64,000 bases of DNA from SZUA-229 sp964531165. GTDB taxonomy: Bacteria; Pseudomonadota; Gammaproteobacteria; SZUA-229. Shown one piece after another: positions 55,504-63,908 of this stretch. The position numbers and the translations under genes are program-made. The notes under the pieces are model-generated. The model was given only the letters and a program-made list of their open reading frames with translations. It was not told where the DNA came from and made no database searches. How positions within the stretch are numbered: the first letter of the stretch is position 1; each line of letters opens with the position of its first letter. Where the stretch lies: the NCBI GenBank assembly GCA_964531165.1, contig CAZHEA010000001.1, positions 71,059-135,058 of the forward strand, written 5' to 3'.

Positions 55504-55872
55504 ATGAAAATTTTGTACTTTATAGCCGGCTGGTTGTTTTTTATACTGGGTGTAATCGGCGTATTACTACCGGTGGTGCCAACTACTCCATTTATGTTAC
55601 TGGCATTATGGGCTTTTTCGCGTAGTTCAGAGCGCTTTCATAATTGGTTATACCATCACAGATTATTTGGCCCGCCATTGCAAATGTGGGCGCAGCATCG
55701 TGTAATACCACTGCCGGCCAAAATAATGTCAATTGGCTTTATGAGTATCAGCCTAATATTTATGTTAGTTTATTCACCTGTTAGTCTTCTAGTGAAAATT
55801 AGCATTGCGGCATTTATGTTATTTGGTGCATGGTTTATTCTAACGAAACCATCAAATCCACCGGAAATGTGA
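55504..55872 (+). CDS. DUF454 (YbaN-like) inner-membrane protein
   Basis: 122 residues, three to four transmembrane helices: LYFIAGWLFFILGVIGVLLPVVPTTPFML, then LWAFSRSSERFHNWLYHHRLFG, the conserved DUF454 pattern, and MSIGFMSISLIFMLVYSPVS. The function is unknown; enterobacterial YbaN is a relative. First in a series of five + strand genes of modest size. Confidence 0.88.
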   Translation: MKILYFIAGWLFFILGVIGVLLPVVPTTPFMLLALWAFSRSSERFHNWLYHHRLFGPPLQMWAQHRVIPLPAKIMSIGFMSISLIFMLVYSPVSLLVKISIAAFMLFGAWFILTKPSNPPEM

Positions 55873-55900
55873 ACGTTAACAGGAATTTTGAAAAACAACT

Positions 55901-56374
55901 ATGTCAACAATATTAAAAAAATTTCTACAGGCTGATGAATTTAAACAGCCACATGCCTGTGAACGGGTTAGTTATAAAAGCGGTGCATGTATTATGATGG
56001 AAGGTGAAGACAGCCTTGATGTCTACTATATTGAGAAAGGCCATGTGCGTATTAATAAACGGGTTGTGTTACATGATGGTAGACAAATACAGTCTGGTTT
56101 TTGTGACCTGGGACCAGGTGAAACATTTGGTGAATTAAATCTCTTTGATGGTTCGCCGAGAAGTGCCTCAGTTGTGGCCTGTGATGAAGTTGAATTAATG
56201 CGTATAAACCGTAAAATATTACTCGATTATATGGATAGTCATCCACAGGAGGCATATCAGTTATTTAGACACTGGTTACAAAGGCTGGCTAGTAATTTAC
56301 GGCAGTCAAATGATCGTAGTAGTCATTTGTTTGCCTGGGGTTTAAACCAGTATGGAATAGATGAAGATTTATAA
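55901..56374 (+). CDS. Cyclic nucleotide-binding domain protein without an output domain
   Basis: 157 residues made almost entirely of one cNMP-binding domain. The phosphate-binding cassette is GETFGELNLFDGSPRSAS, with the Glu and Arg of true cAMP or cGMP binders. There is no helix-turn-helix, kinase or channel part. It may regulate a partner by protein contact. It begins 28 bases after the DUF454 gene. Cyclic-di-GMP is not the ligand of this fold in most cases. The partner is unknown. Confidence 0.85.
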   Translation: MSTILKKFLQADEFKQPHACERVSYKSGACIMMEGEDSLDVYYIEKGHVRINKRVVLHDGRQIQSGFCDLGPGETFGELNLFDGSPRSASVVACDEVELMRINRKILLDYMDSHPQEAYQLFRHWLQRLASNLRQSNDRSSHLFAWGLNQYGIDEDL

Positions 56375-56398
56375 TAACCATTTAATGATTTTAAAACT

Positions 56399-56737
56399 AT
56401 GAATATAAAATTGCCACTTCAACAAAATCAAAAACTTTATGTTACGTTTAGATTAGAACCCGGATGCCTTGGTCCACAGGGTGAAGATCATATATCTGAT
56501 TTTTGTACTACAGCTCAACAAAGGGTAGAAAAAATTCATGCCGATTTTGTTAGCTGGAGTATAGTGCCACGCACAGATAAGATGTTGCCAGAACTGGAAT
56601 ATAAACTGAATAATAAAAAGTTAAACCATGATAAAGCAGAAAAATATTTAGAATTATTTAATAAAAACTTAAATGAATTTGAAGAAAATTTACAGGATAA
56701 ACTTGCACAGTATATAGATGAGTATTTAGGGCATTAA
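56399..56737 (+). CDS. Conserved-looking small protein of unknown function
   Basis: 112 residues, cytoplasmic, with YVTFRLEPGCLGPQGEDHIS then DFCTTAQQRVEKIHADFVSW, a compact N-terminal half with two Cys (GC, FC) and a long charged helical C-terminal half (NNKKLNHDKAEKYLELFNKN). I recall similar proteins in other gammaproteobacteria without function. It starts 24 bases after the cNMP gene, so the pair may belong together. Confidence 0.6.
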   Translation: MNIKLPLQQNQKLYVTFRLEPGCLGPQGEDHISDFCTTAQQRVEKIHADFVSWSIVPRTDKMLPELEYKLNNKKLNHDKAEKYLELFNKNLNEFEENLQDKLAQYIDEYLGH

Positions 56738-56754
56738 TTAACTGAGATAACGTA

Positions 56755-57207
56755 ATGAAAATATTTATTATTATAATGGCTGTGATTCAAACCAGTATTT
56801 CAGTGGCTTATGCAGATAGTAAGCTTACGATGAATAGTTTAGAAAAACAAAATTTTAGGGTAATGAGCGGTAGTGAAATAAGTGAAATATTTCTGAATAA
56901 TAATGTCAAGTTAAAGGACTTGTTATCCGGAGCGGTTTATCAGATAAAAATAAATGAAAATGGTTTGATAGAAAGAAAGACGATAAAAGAAAAAAACCCA
57001 AAAACACTTACCAGTGTTGAGTATAGCTCGCGGGCTGCCCTATTAACAGATTCTGTAGATTTGTCGGTTAAAGATAATAAAGTAATTACCACTGATGGAC
57101 TTAGAACATATGTGTCAACACTCTATAAAAAGGCAAATTTGATTTATGGTGTGCGTGATATAGATCATGAAACTGTAAATTTTCAAATTATTTTAGAAAA
57201 AAAATAA
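56755..57207 (+). CDS. Secreted protein of unknown function
   Basis: 150 residues with a signal peptide (IFIIIMAVIQTSISVAYA). The mature part is small and beta-like (SGSEISEIFLNNNVKLKDLL; SLYKKANLIYGVRDIDHETV reading approximately). No family recognised. It is 17 bases after the previous stop and 18 before the TauE/SafE gene. AT-rich. Confidence 0.6.
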   Translation: MKIFIIIMAVIQTSISVAYADSKLTMNSLEKQNFRVMSGSEISEIFLNNNVKLKDLLSGAVYQIKINENGLIERKTIKEKNPKTLTSVEYSSRAALLTDSVDLSVKDNKVITTDGLRTYVSTLYKKANLIYGVRDIDHETVNFQIILEKK

Positions 57208-57225
57208 GTTAGATTATAAAAGTAA

Positions 57226-57966
57226 ATGGATGTTTTAGCTGGCTTTAGTTATACAGAATTATTTTTTGTTGCGCTGATTTACATTTGGACTGGTTTTGTA
57301 CGTAGTGGTTTAGGGTTTGGTGGTGGAGCTCTTGGTTTACCGCTGATGTTATTCATTTATAATCAACCTTTGTTCTGGTTGCCCATTATTGGCATTCATT
57401 TACTTATCTTTTCAAGTTTCACATTACTTTCCCGTCTCGGCGAAGTTGACTGGAATTATTTAAAAAAAGCCATGCGCGTCATTATCCCTTTTGTTCTGAT
57501 TGGGGTATTTGGCTTAATTAGTTTACCCACCAGCTGGCTACTGATTTTTATTTATACCATCACCTTATTGTATGCAGTTTTATGGTTAACCGGTAAAAGT
57601 ATTCATAGTCATAATATATGGGCAGATCATTTTTTATTGTGTATCGGTGGCTATGTGGCGGGCACCTCTTTAACCGGTGCGCCGTTAATAGTGGCGGTGT
57701 TTATGCGTAATGTAGAGACAAAATTATTGCGTAGTACGTTGTTTGTGTTGTGGTTTATTATTGTCATTATAAAAATGTCGACTTTTGTTGCAATGGGAAT
57801 CGAATTAAATTTACTGGTGGCTCTGTTGTTGTTACCGATCGGTGCAGTTGGACATTTTTTAGGTTTAAAGGCACATGATTATATTATGCAGAATGATGAA
57901 ATGTTAAAACGCATAGTTGGCGGTGTTCTGATTGTTATCAGTGGTTTAGGTTTGTATAATATTTAA
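57226..57966 (+). CDS. TauE/SafE-family membrane transporter
   Basis: 246 residues, about eight transmembrane helices. Family pattern: GFVRSGLGFGGGALGLPLML near the N-terminus and VAGTSLTGAPLIVAVFMRN at the start of the second repeat. TauE/SafE proteins export sulfite, sulfoacetate or other organosulfur or carboxylate anions. The actual substrate is not visible here. It ends the cluster; mnmG follows after about 150 bases. Confidence 0.85.
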   Translation: MDVLAGFSYTELFFVALIYIWTGFVRSGLGFGGGALGLPLMLFIYNQPLFWLPIIGIHLLIFSSFTLLSRLGEVDWNYLKKAMRVIIPFVLIGVFGLISLPTSWLLIFIYTITLLYAVLWLTGKSIHSHNIWADHFLLCIGGYVAGTSLTGAPLIVAVFMRNVETKLLRSTLFVLWFIIVIIKMSTFVAMGIELNLLVALLLLPIGAVGHFLGLKAHDYIMQNDEMLKRIVGGVLIVISGLGLYNI

Positions 57967-58114
57967 GTTTCTATTTGCATGCATTAGCGTTCATGTCAGT
58001 GTCTTTTAATGTCTTGTTGCATAAAGACCAGGAATACTCAGTAATTAAATATCCGGTGCTGCTCTTCAATATTTGCTAAAATCGCTCAATTAATAAACAA
58101 CCCATTTGAAGCCC

Positions 58115-59992
58115 ATGTTTTACAATGAAATTTACGATGTCATAGTGATTGGTGGTGGCCATGCAGGCACTGAAGCCGCACTGGCTGCTGCCCGCATGGG
58201 CTCAAATACACTGCTACTGACGCATAATATTGAAACCCTCGGTATTATGAGCTGTAACCCGGCTATCGGCGGTATTGGCAAAGGCCACCTGGTTAAAGAA
58301 ATTGACGCCATGGGCGGTATTATGGCGAAGGCTGCAGATAAGGGTGGCATTCAGTTTCGCACCTTAAATGCCAGCAAAGGCCCGGCAGTGCGGGCGACCC
58401 GTGCTCAGGCCGATCGCCAGCTTTATCGTCAGGCGATTCGCATGGCTCTGGAAACGCAGCCAAATTTGTCGATTTTTCAGCAGGCAGTTGAAGACCTGAT
58501 TATTGAAAATGAGCAGGTGGTGGGTGTGGTTACCCAGATGGGGCTGAAGTTTAAATGTAAAACCGCTATTTTAACCGTCGGGACTTTTCTCGGTGGGTTG
58601 ATTCATATTGGCGAAAGTAATCATTCCGGTGGTCGAGCCGGTGATCCGCCATCGATTGCATTGTCAAAGCGCTTGCGTGATTTACCGTTTCGGGTGAGTC
58701 GCCTGAAAACCGGCACGCCGCCACGCATTGATAGCCGTTCCATTGATTACTCTGAATTGCAGGAGCAACCCGGCGATACCCCAACACCGGTGTTTTCACT
58801 TACCGGTTCAGTGGAGGATCACCCGCAACAAATTTCCTGCCATATTACTTACACCAATGCGCGCACCCATGAAATTATTCACGGCGGGCTGGATCGCTCC
58901 CCTATGTATTCTGGCGTTATCGAAGGTGTCGGGCCGCGTTATTGTCCGTCCATCGAAGATAAAATTGTGCGCTTTGCAGATAAAGATTCGCATCAAATTT
59001 TTATCGAGCCGGAAGGCCTCAACAGTTTTGAAATTTATCCCAACGGCATTTCTACCAGTTTACCATTTGATGTGCAGCTGGATTTGGTGCGCTCTATAAA
59101 AGGTTTTGAAAATGCGTTTATTACCCGTCCGGGCTATGCCATTGAATATGATTTTTTTGACCCGCGGGATTTAAAGCCGAGCCTGGAAACAAAATTTATC
59201 AAAGGCTTATTTTTCGCCGGACAGATTAATGGCACAACCGGTTATGAAGAAGCTGCAGCGCAGGGTATGCTGGCGGCAATCAATGCCACATTGCAGGTGC
59301 AGGAAAAACAAGCCTGGTCACCGCGTCGGGATCAGGCCTATATTGGTGTGCTTGCAGATGATTTAATTACTAATGGCACGCAGGAACCGTATCGCATGTT
59401 TACCTCCCGCGCAGAATATCGTTTGCTTCTACGCGAAGATAATGCAGATTTGCGCCTCTGCGAAGTTGCACATGAAATGGGCATGCTCACTGAAAATCAG
59501 TGGAAAATATTTAATGAAAAACACGAAGCCATTGAACGTGAACAACAACGTTTGCATGATATCTGGGTGCGACCAAAATCACCCGTGGGTAAATCTTTAG
59601 AAAGCGTTTTAGCTAAGCCCCTAAGCAAAGAATCCCGCGCACTGGATTTATTAAAGCGTCCGGAAATGACTTATAAAAAATTAACCTCGATAGAAGAAAT
59701 TGGCCCACCGGTAAGTGATGCACGCGTCGCGGAGCAGGTAGAAACGCAGGTGAAGTACGCGGGTTATTTAACTCGTCAGCAGGAAGAAATCGATAAGGCG
59801 CAGCGTTACGAAGCGAAAAAAATTCCGGATACTATGCAGTATGATCAGGTTAAAGGTTTGTCGAATGAAGCCCGTCAAAAATTGATGGATCATCGACCGG
59901 TCACACTGGGGCAGGCTGGCAGAATTTCAGGAATAACACCGGCAGCGATTTCTTTATTGCTGGTGCATATGAAAAAAGCAGGTCATTCATAA
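58115..59992 (+). CDS. mnmG: tRNA uridine-5-carboxymethylaminomethyl modification enzyme MnmG (GidA)
   Basis: 625 residues. FAD-binding motif GGGHAGTEAALAAARMG, then SCNPAIGGIGKGHLVKEIDA and AVRATRAQADRQLYR, and the second half GTTGYEEAAAQGMLAAINA. The frame can be opened at a TTG at 58106, but the E. coli protein begins MFYPDPFDVIIIGG and the matching MFYNEIYDVIVIGG starts at 58115. With MnmE it makes the wobble uridine modification of tRNAs. First in the mnmG-rsmG-parA-parB block beside the origin. Confidence 0.96.
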   Translation: MFYNEIYDVIVIGGGHAGTEAALAAARMGSNTLLLTHNIETLGIMSCNPAIGGIGKGHLVKEIDAMGGIMAKAADKGGIQFRTLNASKGPAVRATRAQADRQLYRQAIRMALETQPNLSIFQQAVEDLIIENEQVVGVVTQMGLKFKCKTAILTVGTFLGGLIHIGESNHSGGRAGDPPSIALSKRLRDLPFRVSRLKTGTPPRIDSRSIDYSELQEQPGDTPTPVFSLTGSVEDHPQQISCHITYTNARTHEIIHGGLDRSPMYSGVIEGVGPRYCPSIEDKIVRFADKDSHQIFIEPEGLNSFEIYPNGISTSLPFDVQLDLVRSIKGFENAFITRPGYAIEYDFFDPRDLKPSLETKFIKGLFFAGQINGTTGYEEAAAQGMLAAINATLQVQEKQAWSPRRDQAYIGVLADDLITNGTQEPYRMFTSRAEYRLLLREDNADLRLCEVAHEMGMLTENQWKIFNEKHEAIEREQQRLHDIWVRPKSPVGKSLESVLAKPLSKESRALDLLKRPEMTYKKLTSIEEIGPPVSDARVAEQVETQVKYAGYLTRQQEEIDKAQRYEAKKIPDTMQYDQVKGLSNEARQKLMDHRPVTLGQAGRISGITPAAISLLLVHMKKAGHS

Positions 59993-60046
59993 TAGGTGGT
60001 CATGAAGAGATCTGAAATTAAATCAATGGCAATATTTGATATAGGG

Positions 60047-60094
60047 AAACCGGCGTTTTTAAGCAGTAAAAATATGTGATATTAAAAACGGTTT
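60047..60094 (+). terminator. Hairpin after mnmG
   Basis: AAACCGGCGTTTTTAA (60047-60062) pairs with TTAAAAACGGTTT (60082-60094) with a small bulge. The 365-base gap 59993-60357 shows no convincing coding frame and is otherwise AT-rich and featureless. Confidence 0.4.
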
Positions 60095-60357
60095 ATCACT
60101 GAAAAATATTCAGGTTATTAGACACTGGGTATGAAATGGGTGTTTACCGGGTATTTATTTTATTAATAATATAAATTTTTGAGGTATGCCATTAGTTAGA
60201 TTGAGCTGTGAAATAACAAATAAAGCACAAACATATAGAAACACGGGTTCAATAATGAGAGTTTTATGTACCGGGCATGTTGAATCGGATAAACATAGTA
60301 AGGCATTTTAGTGAAGCAGAAAGCTAAGGGCTTAACAATGAACAAAAGGTATAAATT

Positions 60358-60816
60358 GTGAAAATAACGATAAAGTTTTTTATATTACTATTACTGACTT
60401 TTAATGTAAGTATCAGTCAGGCCGTACAGACTTATACTGTAAAACAAAGCCGTTACAGTGTTGGCGAAACTCTCGATCGGCTGGAGCGTATCGTCAAGCA
60501 AAAAGGTATTATTGTTTACAGTCGCATTTATCATTCGATGGGTGCAAAAAAAGTTGGTATTTCAATGCGCCCAACGCAATTAATTATTTTTGGAAATCCC
60601 AAAGCCGGCTCACCATTAATTAATGAGAATCCACTAGTTGCATTAGATTTACCCTTAAAAGTCATGGCCTGGCAGGATGAAAATAATCAGACCTGGTTGG
60701 CCTATATGAATTCGCAAGAGTTAAAAAAACGTCATAATATTCAAAATACGGCATTGTTAACGCAGATGGATGCTTTATTAAAAACCATCACTAATCAGGC
60801 GCTGGGTTATAAATGA
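60358..60816 (+). CDS. Secreted DUF302-domain protein
   Basis: 152 residues from a GTG start at 60358 (AGG lies about 10 bases upstream; no ATG gives a better fit). A signal peptide (KFFILLLLTFNVSISQA) precedes a DUF302 domain: SVGETLDRLERIVKQKGIIV, LIIFGNPKAGSPLINENPLV, LPLKVMAWQDENNQTWLAY. DUF302 is a small fold of unknown function, often periplasmic. It is 9 bases before rsmG, an insertion in the usual mnmG-rsmG order. Confidence 0.82.
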   Translation: MKITIKFFILLLLTFNVSISQAVQTYTVKQSRYSVGETLDRLERIVKQKGIIVYSRIYHSMGAKKVGISMRPTQLIIFGNPKAGSPLINENPLVALDLPLKVMAWQDENNQTWLAYMNSQELKKRHNIQNTALLTQMDALLKTITNQALGYK

Positions 60817-60825
60817 GACAAATAA

Positions 60826-61443
60826 ATGCAGCCTGAACAACGACTGGAACAGGGCATAGAGAAGCTTGGTTTGCAAATAGCCATGCCGATTCAGCAAAAA
60901 CTCATCGACTATCTGCAGCTCATGCTGAAGTGGAATAAGGCCTATAACCTCACGGCCATTCGCGAGCTGGATTCGATGGTAATCCGCCATCTGCTGGATA
61001 GCCTGAGCATTTTAGCGTATATCAAAAGTGGTCCGATTCTGGATGTTGGCACCGGCCCCGGCTTACCCGGCATTCCACTGGCATTATGTCTACCCGATTA
61101 TCAATTTGTTTTACTCGATAGTAATGGCAAAAAAACGCGCTTTTTAACCCAGTGTAAAATAGACTTAAAGCTTGAAAACATTGACATTATTCATGCTCGT
61201 GTAGAAGACTATCAGGTAGACGAAGGCTTTGAAATTATCACCTGTCGGGCCTTCGCGGCATTAAATACTATATTGGATCGCACCCAACATCTGTTAACAT
61301 CAACCACTCGGGTACTGGCAATGAAGGGCAGGGATGAATTGCCGGCATTAATTCCGGGATATGAGCAGCTAGCGCAACATCAGTTACAGGTGCCCTGGCT
61401 GGATGAAGATCGACAGTTAATTGAAATTCGTCGGCTTCCCTAA
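60826..61443 (+). CDS. rsmG: 16S rRNA (guanine527-N7)-methyltransferase RsmG (GidB)
   Basis: 205 residues. S-adenosylmethionine-binding motif LDVGTGPGLPGIPLAL, the upstream LMLKWNKAYNLTAIREL of the family, and FEIITCRAFAALNTIL. It methylates G527 of 16S rRNA. It stands between the DUF302 gene and parA, as in most gammaproteobacteria. Confidence 0.96.
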   Translation: MQPEQRLEQGIEKLGLQIAMPIQQKLIDYLQLMLKWNKAYNLTAIRELDSMVIRHLLDSLSILAYIKSGPILDVGTGPGLPGIPLALCLPDYQFVLLDSNGKKTRFLTQCKIDLKLENIDIIHARVEDYQVDEGFEIITCRAFAALNTILDRTQHLLTSTTRVLAMKGRDELPALIPGYEQLAQHQLQVPWLDEDRQLIEIRRLP

Positions 61444-61478
61444 ATAGATAATCAGAGCATCATAAAAGACTTGAAATC

Positions 61479-62255
61479 ATGGCAAAAATAATTGCAGTAA
61501 CTAATCAGAAGGGCGGCGTGGGTAAAACCACCACATCGGTGAATCTGGCAGCGTCTCTGGCGCTCACCCAAAAGCGTGTATTACTGGTGGATTTAGACCC
61601 ACAGGGTAATGCCACTATGGGTAGCAGCGTTGATAAACATGATCTGGAAATTAGTATCTTAGATGTGCTGCTGGCGGAAGAGGATATTAAAGACTGTATT
61701 CATAAAGTCGAAGAAATTGGCTTTGATGTGCTGCCGGCGAACAGTGACTTAACCGCTGCCGAAGTTGAGTTAATCGCTGTAGAGGGTCGTGAAACCCGTC
61801 TGAGAGATGCTCTGCAGCAGGTTGAAGCGAATTATGATTTTATTATTATTGACTGCCCCCCCTCATTAAATATGCTCACTTTAAATGCTCTGGTTTCGGC
61901 GAATAGCGTATTGATCCCGATGCAGTGTGAATACTATGCGCTGGAAGGTCTGTCCTCCTTAATGGAAACCATCGAACAGGTGAAGAACAGCGTTAATCCG
62001 AATTTAGAAATTGAAGGCCTGCTACGTACGATGTATGACCCGCGTAATAAACTCGCTACTGATGTATCGGCGCAGCTGATAGAGCATTTTGGTGATCAGG
62101 TATATAGAACGGTTGTACCGCGTAATGTAAGGTTGGCAGAAGCGCCGTCACATGGGCTTCCCGTATTAAATTATGATAAAACCTCACGCGGTGCACTGGC
62201 GTATTTTTCACTGGCAGGCGAAGTGATTCGCAAGCAGGTAACGGCGGCGGCTTAG
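61479..62255 (+). CDS. parA: Chromosome partitioning ATPase ParA (Soj)
   Basis: 258 residues. Deviant Walker A KGGVGKTT at residues about 11-18, Walker A' LLVDLDPQGNATMG, Walker B-like IIIDCPPSLNMLT. It drives segregation of ParB-bound parS. Length and motifs fit the chromosomal Soj branch rather than plasmid ParA with an N-terminal helix-turn-helix. Its cognate sites are the parS palindromes in recF. Confidence 0.96.
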   Translation: MAKIIAVTNQKGGVGKTTTSVNLAASLALTQKRVLLVDLDPQGNATMGSSVDKHDLEISILDVLLAEEDIKDCIHKVEEIGFDVLPANSDLTAAEVELIAVEGRETRLRDALQQVEANYDFIIIDCPPSLNMLTLNALVSANSVLIPMQCEYYALEGLSSLMETIEQVKNSVNPNLEIEGLLRTMYDPRNKLATDVSAQLIEHFGDQVYRTVVPRNVRLAEAPSHGLPVLNYDKTSRGALAYFSLAGEVIRKQVTAAA

Positions 62256-62282
62256 TGAGTTGAAAACAATATAATGAATGTG

Positions 62283-62416
62283 TTACCTCCCTCCTTGGAA
62301 AAGGGGGATTGAGGGGGATTTAAAAACCTTCAGGTTTGATATGTTATCAATGTCATTGTTAGCCTGAATCGTGTTAAACACCCCCAGCCCGTCTTTTTCT
62401 AAGAGGGGAGTTAAAA
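62283..62416. repeat. Inverted pair of G/C-run palindromic repeats between parA and parB
   Basis: The left part (62283-62322, CCTCCCTCC...AAGGGGGATT...GAGGGGG) resembles the reverse complement of the right part (62372-62416, ACACCCCCAGCCC...AGAGGGGAG). Each alone is C-run, A/T spacer, G-run. This looks like a dispersed palindromic element, possibly miniature, of the kind seen scattered between genes in gammaproteobacteria. The transcript could form a long hairpin between parA and parB. Confidence 0.5.
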
Positions 62417-62471
62417 CGTAATTTTTAATTTCAGAATTTTATATTAATAAATATCACAATCAGAGTTATCA

Positions 62472-63383
62472 ATGGCAAAAAAGAAAAGAGGCCTGGGACG
62501 CGGCTTAAACGCCCTGTTAGGCAATGCGGTAGAAATAAAAGAGCTTACTGACCCCAAACCCATTCCTACAACACCCGTAGTAGCTGAATCTGCACCGATT
62601 AATAATAATGGTTTGCGTCATATCGCAATTGAGTTGATACAGCGTGGTGCATATCAGCCCCGTGTACATTTTGAGCCGGAAGCGTTACAGGAGCTTGCGG
62701 ATTCTATTAAGGCACAGGGCGTAATTCAGCCCATTGTTGTGCGTCCAGTGTCTGCCGGTAAATTTGAGATTATTGCTGGTGAACGGCGTTGGCGTGCATC
62801 CCAGCTGGCAGGATTAGATGAAATTCCGGCGGTGGTGAAAGACTTAAACGACCAGTCTGCCGCGGCAATTTCATTGATTGAAAATATTCAGCGTGAAGAT
62901 TTAAATCCGTTGGAAGAATCACGTGCATTGCAGCGATTGATAGATGAATTTGAAATGACCCATCAGCAGGTGGCGGAAGTGGTAAGTCGCTCCCGGGCAT
63001 CGGTAACCAATTTGTTGCGTCTGAAAGACCTGAACGAAGATGTGAAGCATCTAGTCGATGAGCGTAAAATCGATATGGGCCATGCCCGTGCGTTATTAGC
63101 GCTAAGCGGTGGTGAGCAGAGTGCATTGGCCAATAAAGTCGCTGACCAGGGCTGGTCGGTACGTGAAACCGAGAAGCAGGTGAAGCGGGTGCTGAATCCA
63201 CCGCCGAAGGTGTCCACTGCTTCGGGTAATATTGATCCAGATATCAAGCGTCTGCAGGAGCAGGTGAGTGAGCGCCTGGGTGCGCCGGTTGAGGTGCAGC
63301 ATAAGAGTACGGGTAAGGGTAAGCTGGTGATTAATTATTCGAGTTTAGATGAGCTGGATGGGATACTGGCTAAGATTAAGTAG
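62472..63383 (+). CDS. parB: Chromosome partitioning protein ParB (Spo0J)
   Basis: 303 residues. The N-terminus KKKRGLGRGLNALLGN binds ParA. The CTP-binding ParB/Srx domain has GERRWRASQLAGLDEIPAVV and ENIQREDLNPLEESRAL, then the helix-turn-helix MTHQQVAEVVSRSRASVTNL and a C-terminal dimer domain ending DELDGILAKIK. It is expected to bind TGTTCCACGTGGAACA, present twice in recF. The repeat element separates it from parA by about 215 bases. Confidence 0.96.
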   Translation: MAKKKRGLGRGLNALLGNAVEIKELTDPKPIPTTPVVAESAPINNNGLRHIAIELIQRGAYQPRVHFEPEALQELADSIKAQGVIQPIVVRPVSAGKFEIIAGERRWRASQLAGLDEIPAVVKDLNDQSAAAISLIENIQREDLNPLEESRALQRLIDEFEMTHQQVAEVVSRSRASVTNLLRLKDLNEDVKHLVDERKIDMGHARALLALSGGEQSALANKVADQGWSVRETEKQVKRVLNPPPKVSTASGNIDPDIKRLQEQVSERLGAPVEVQHKSTGKGKLVINYSSLDELDGILAKIK

Positions 63384-63400
63384 CTTGTTCATGTGTTTAC

Positions 63401-63430
63401 CTGTCATTTCTGCCTTCGTAGGAATGACAG
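63401..63430. terminator. Palindromic hairpin after parB
   Basis: CTGTCATTTC (63401-63410) pairs with GGAATGACAG (63421-63430) with a few G-T pairs, tipped by CTTC. It is close to the TGTCATTCC...GGAATGACA type of dispersed palindrome. There is no T-run, so it may be an interspersed repeat rather than a true terminator. Confidence 0.45.
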
Positions 63431-63484
63431 AAATGAAGTAATTTTTCAGGGTCAATTTCAAGGTTAATTTCCCGGCAATTTTCC

Positions 63485-63556
63485 GGGGTCAGAGTCAATT
63501 TTGCAAATTTCATGATGAGCGGATACATAATGCACTTAAAAATTGACTCCGACCCC
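63485..63556. repeat. Inverted repeat of REP/RAYT-associated type
   Basis: GGGGTCAGAGTCAATTTT (63485-63502) and AAAATTGACTCCGACCCC (63539-63556) are inverted copies with one mismatch. This GGGGTCAGAGTCAA wording is the one often seen at repeats linked with REP-associated tyrosine transposases. No transposase is near. The wider gap 63384-63908 has no coding frame that I trust; another palindrome-like piece (ATTCCGGG, then GAGAATGACAG) follows at about 63593-63615. Confidence 0.5.
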
Positions 63557-63837
63557 TGAGCTAAAAGCGACTAGATTCCCGGTCAATAAAATCATTCCGG
63601 GTATTCGAGAATGACAGACACAAGCAGCCAAAAATTCCATAATTAAAAAATGTGAATCCAAACACACAAATAGTTGTTTAATATCAATGACATGCATCGC
63701 GGAATATGCATCGTAAAATCCTAGCTAACCATTCGAAAAAATTTAATCTGCCAATAAAGTGCTAAAAGCCCCACAAAATAAGATTCATTAATAAATTAGC
63801 AAATACTAAATAAACTACACTTATTCGTACATTAAGG

Positions 63838-63866
63838 TTGATAAAATGTAGGCAAACTCATATACT
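63838..63866 (+). promoter_or_regulatory. Candidate promoter of the atp operon
   Basis: TTGATA at 63838-63843, 17-base spacer, TATACT at 63861-63866, about 43 bases upstream of the atpI ATG at 63909. Close to sigma70 consensus. Confidence 0.6.
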
Positions 63867-63908
63867 TTGCGCGCGTTTTCCTAGGCTGGATTGCTATTCG
63901 CTAAAAGA

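Noticed and set aside
58106..58114. TTG start of mnmG at 58106
   Set aside because: The family start MFY is at the ATG at 58115.
59993..60357. Small genes in the mnmG-DUF302 gap (for example an 18-codon frame at about 60255)
   Set aside because: Very short, no ribosome-binding site, no protein-like composition.
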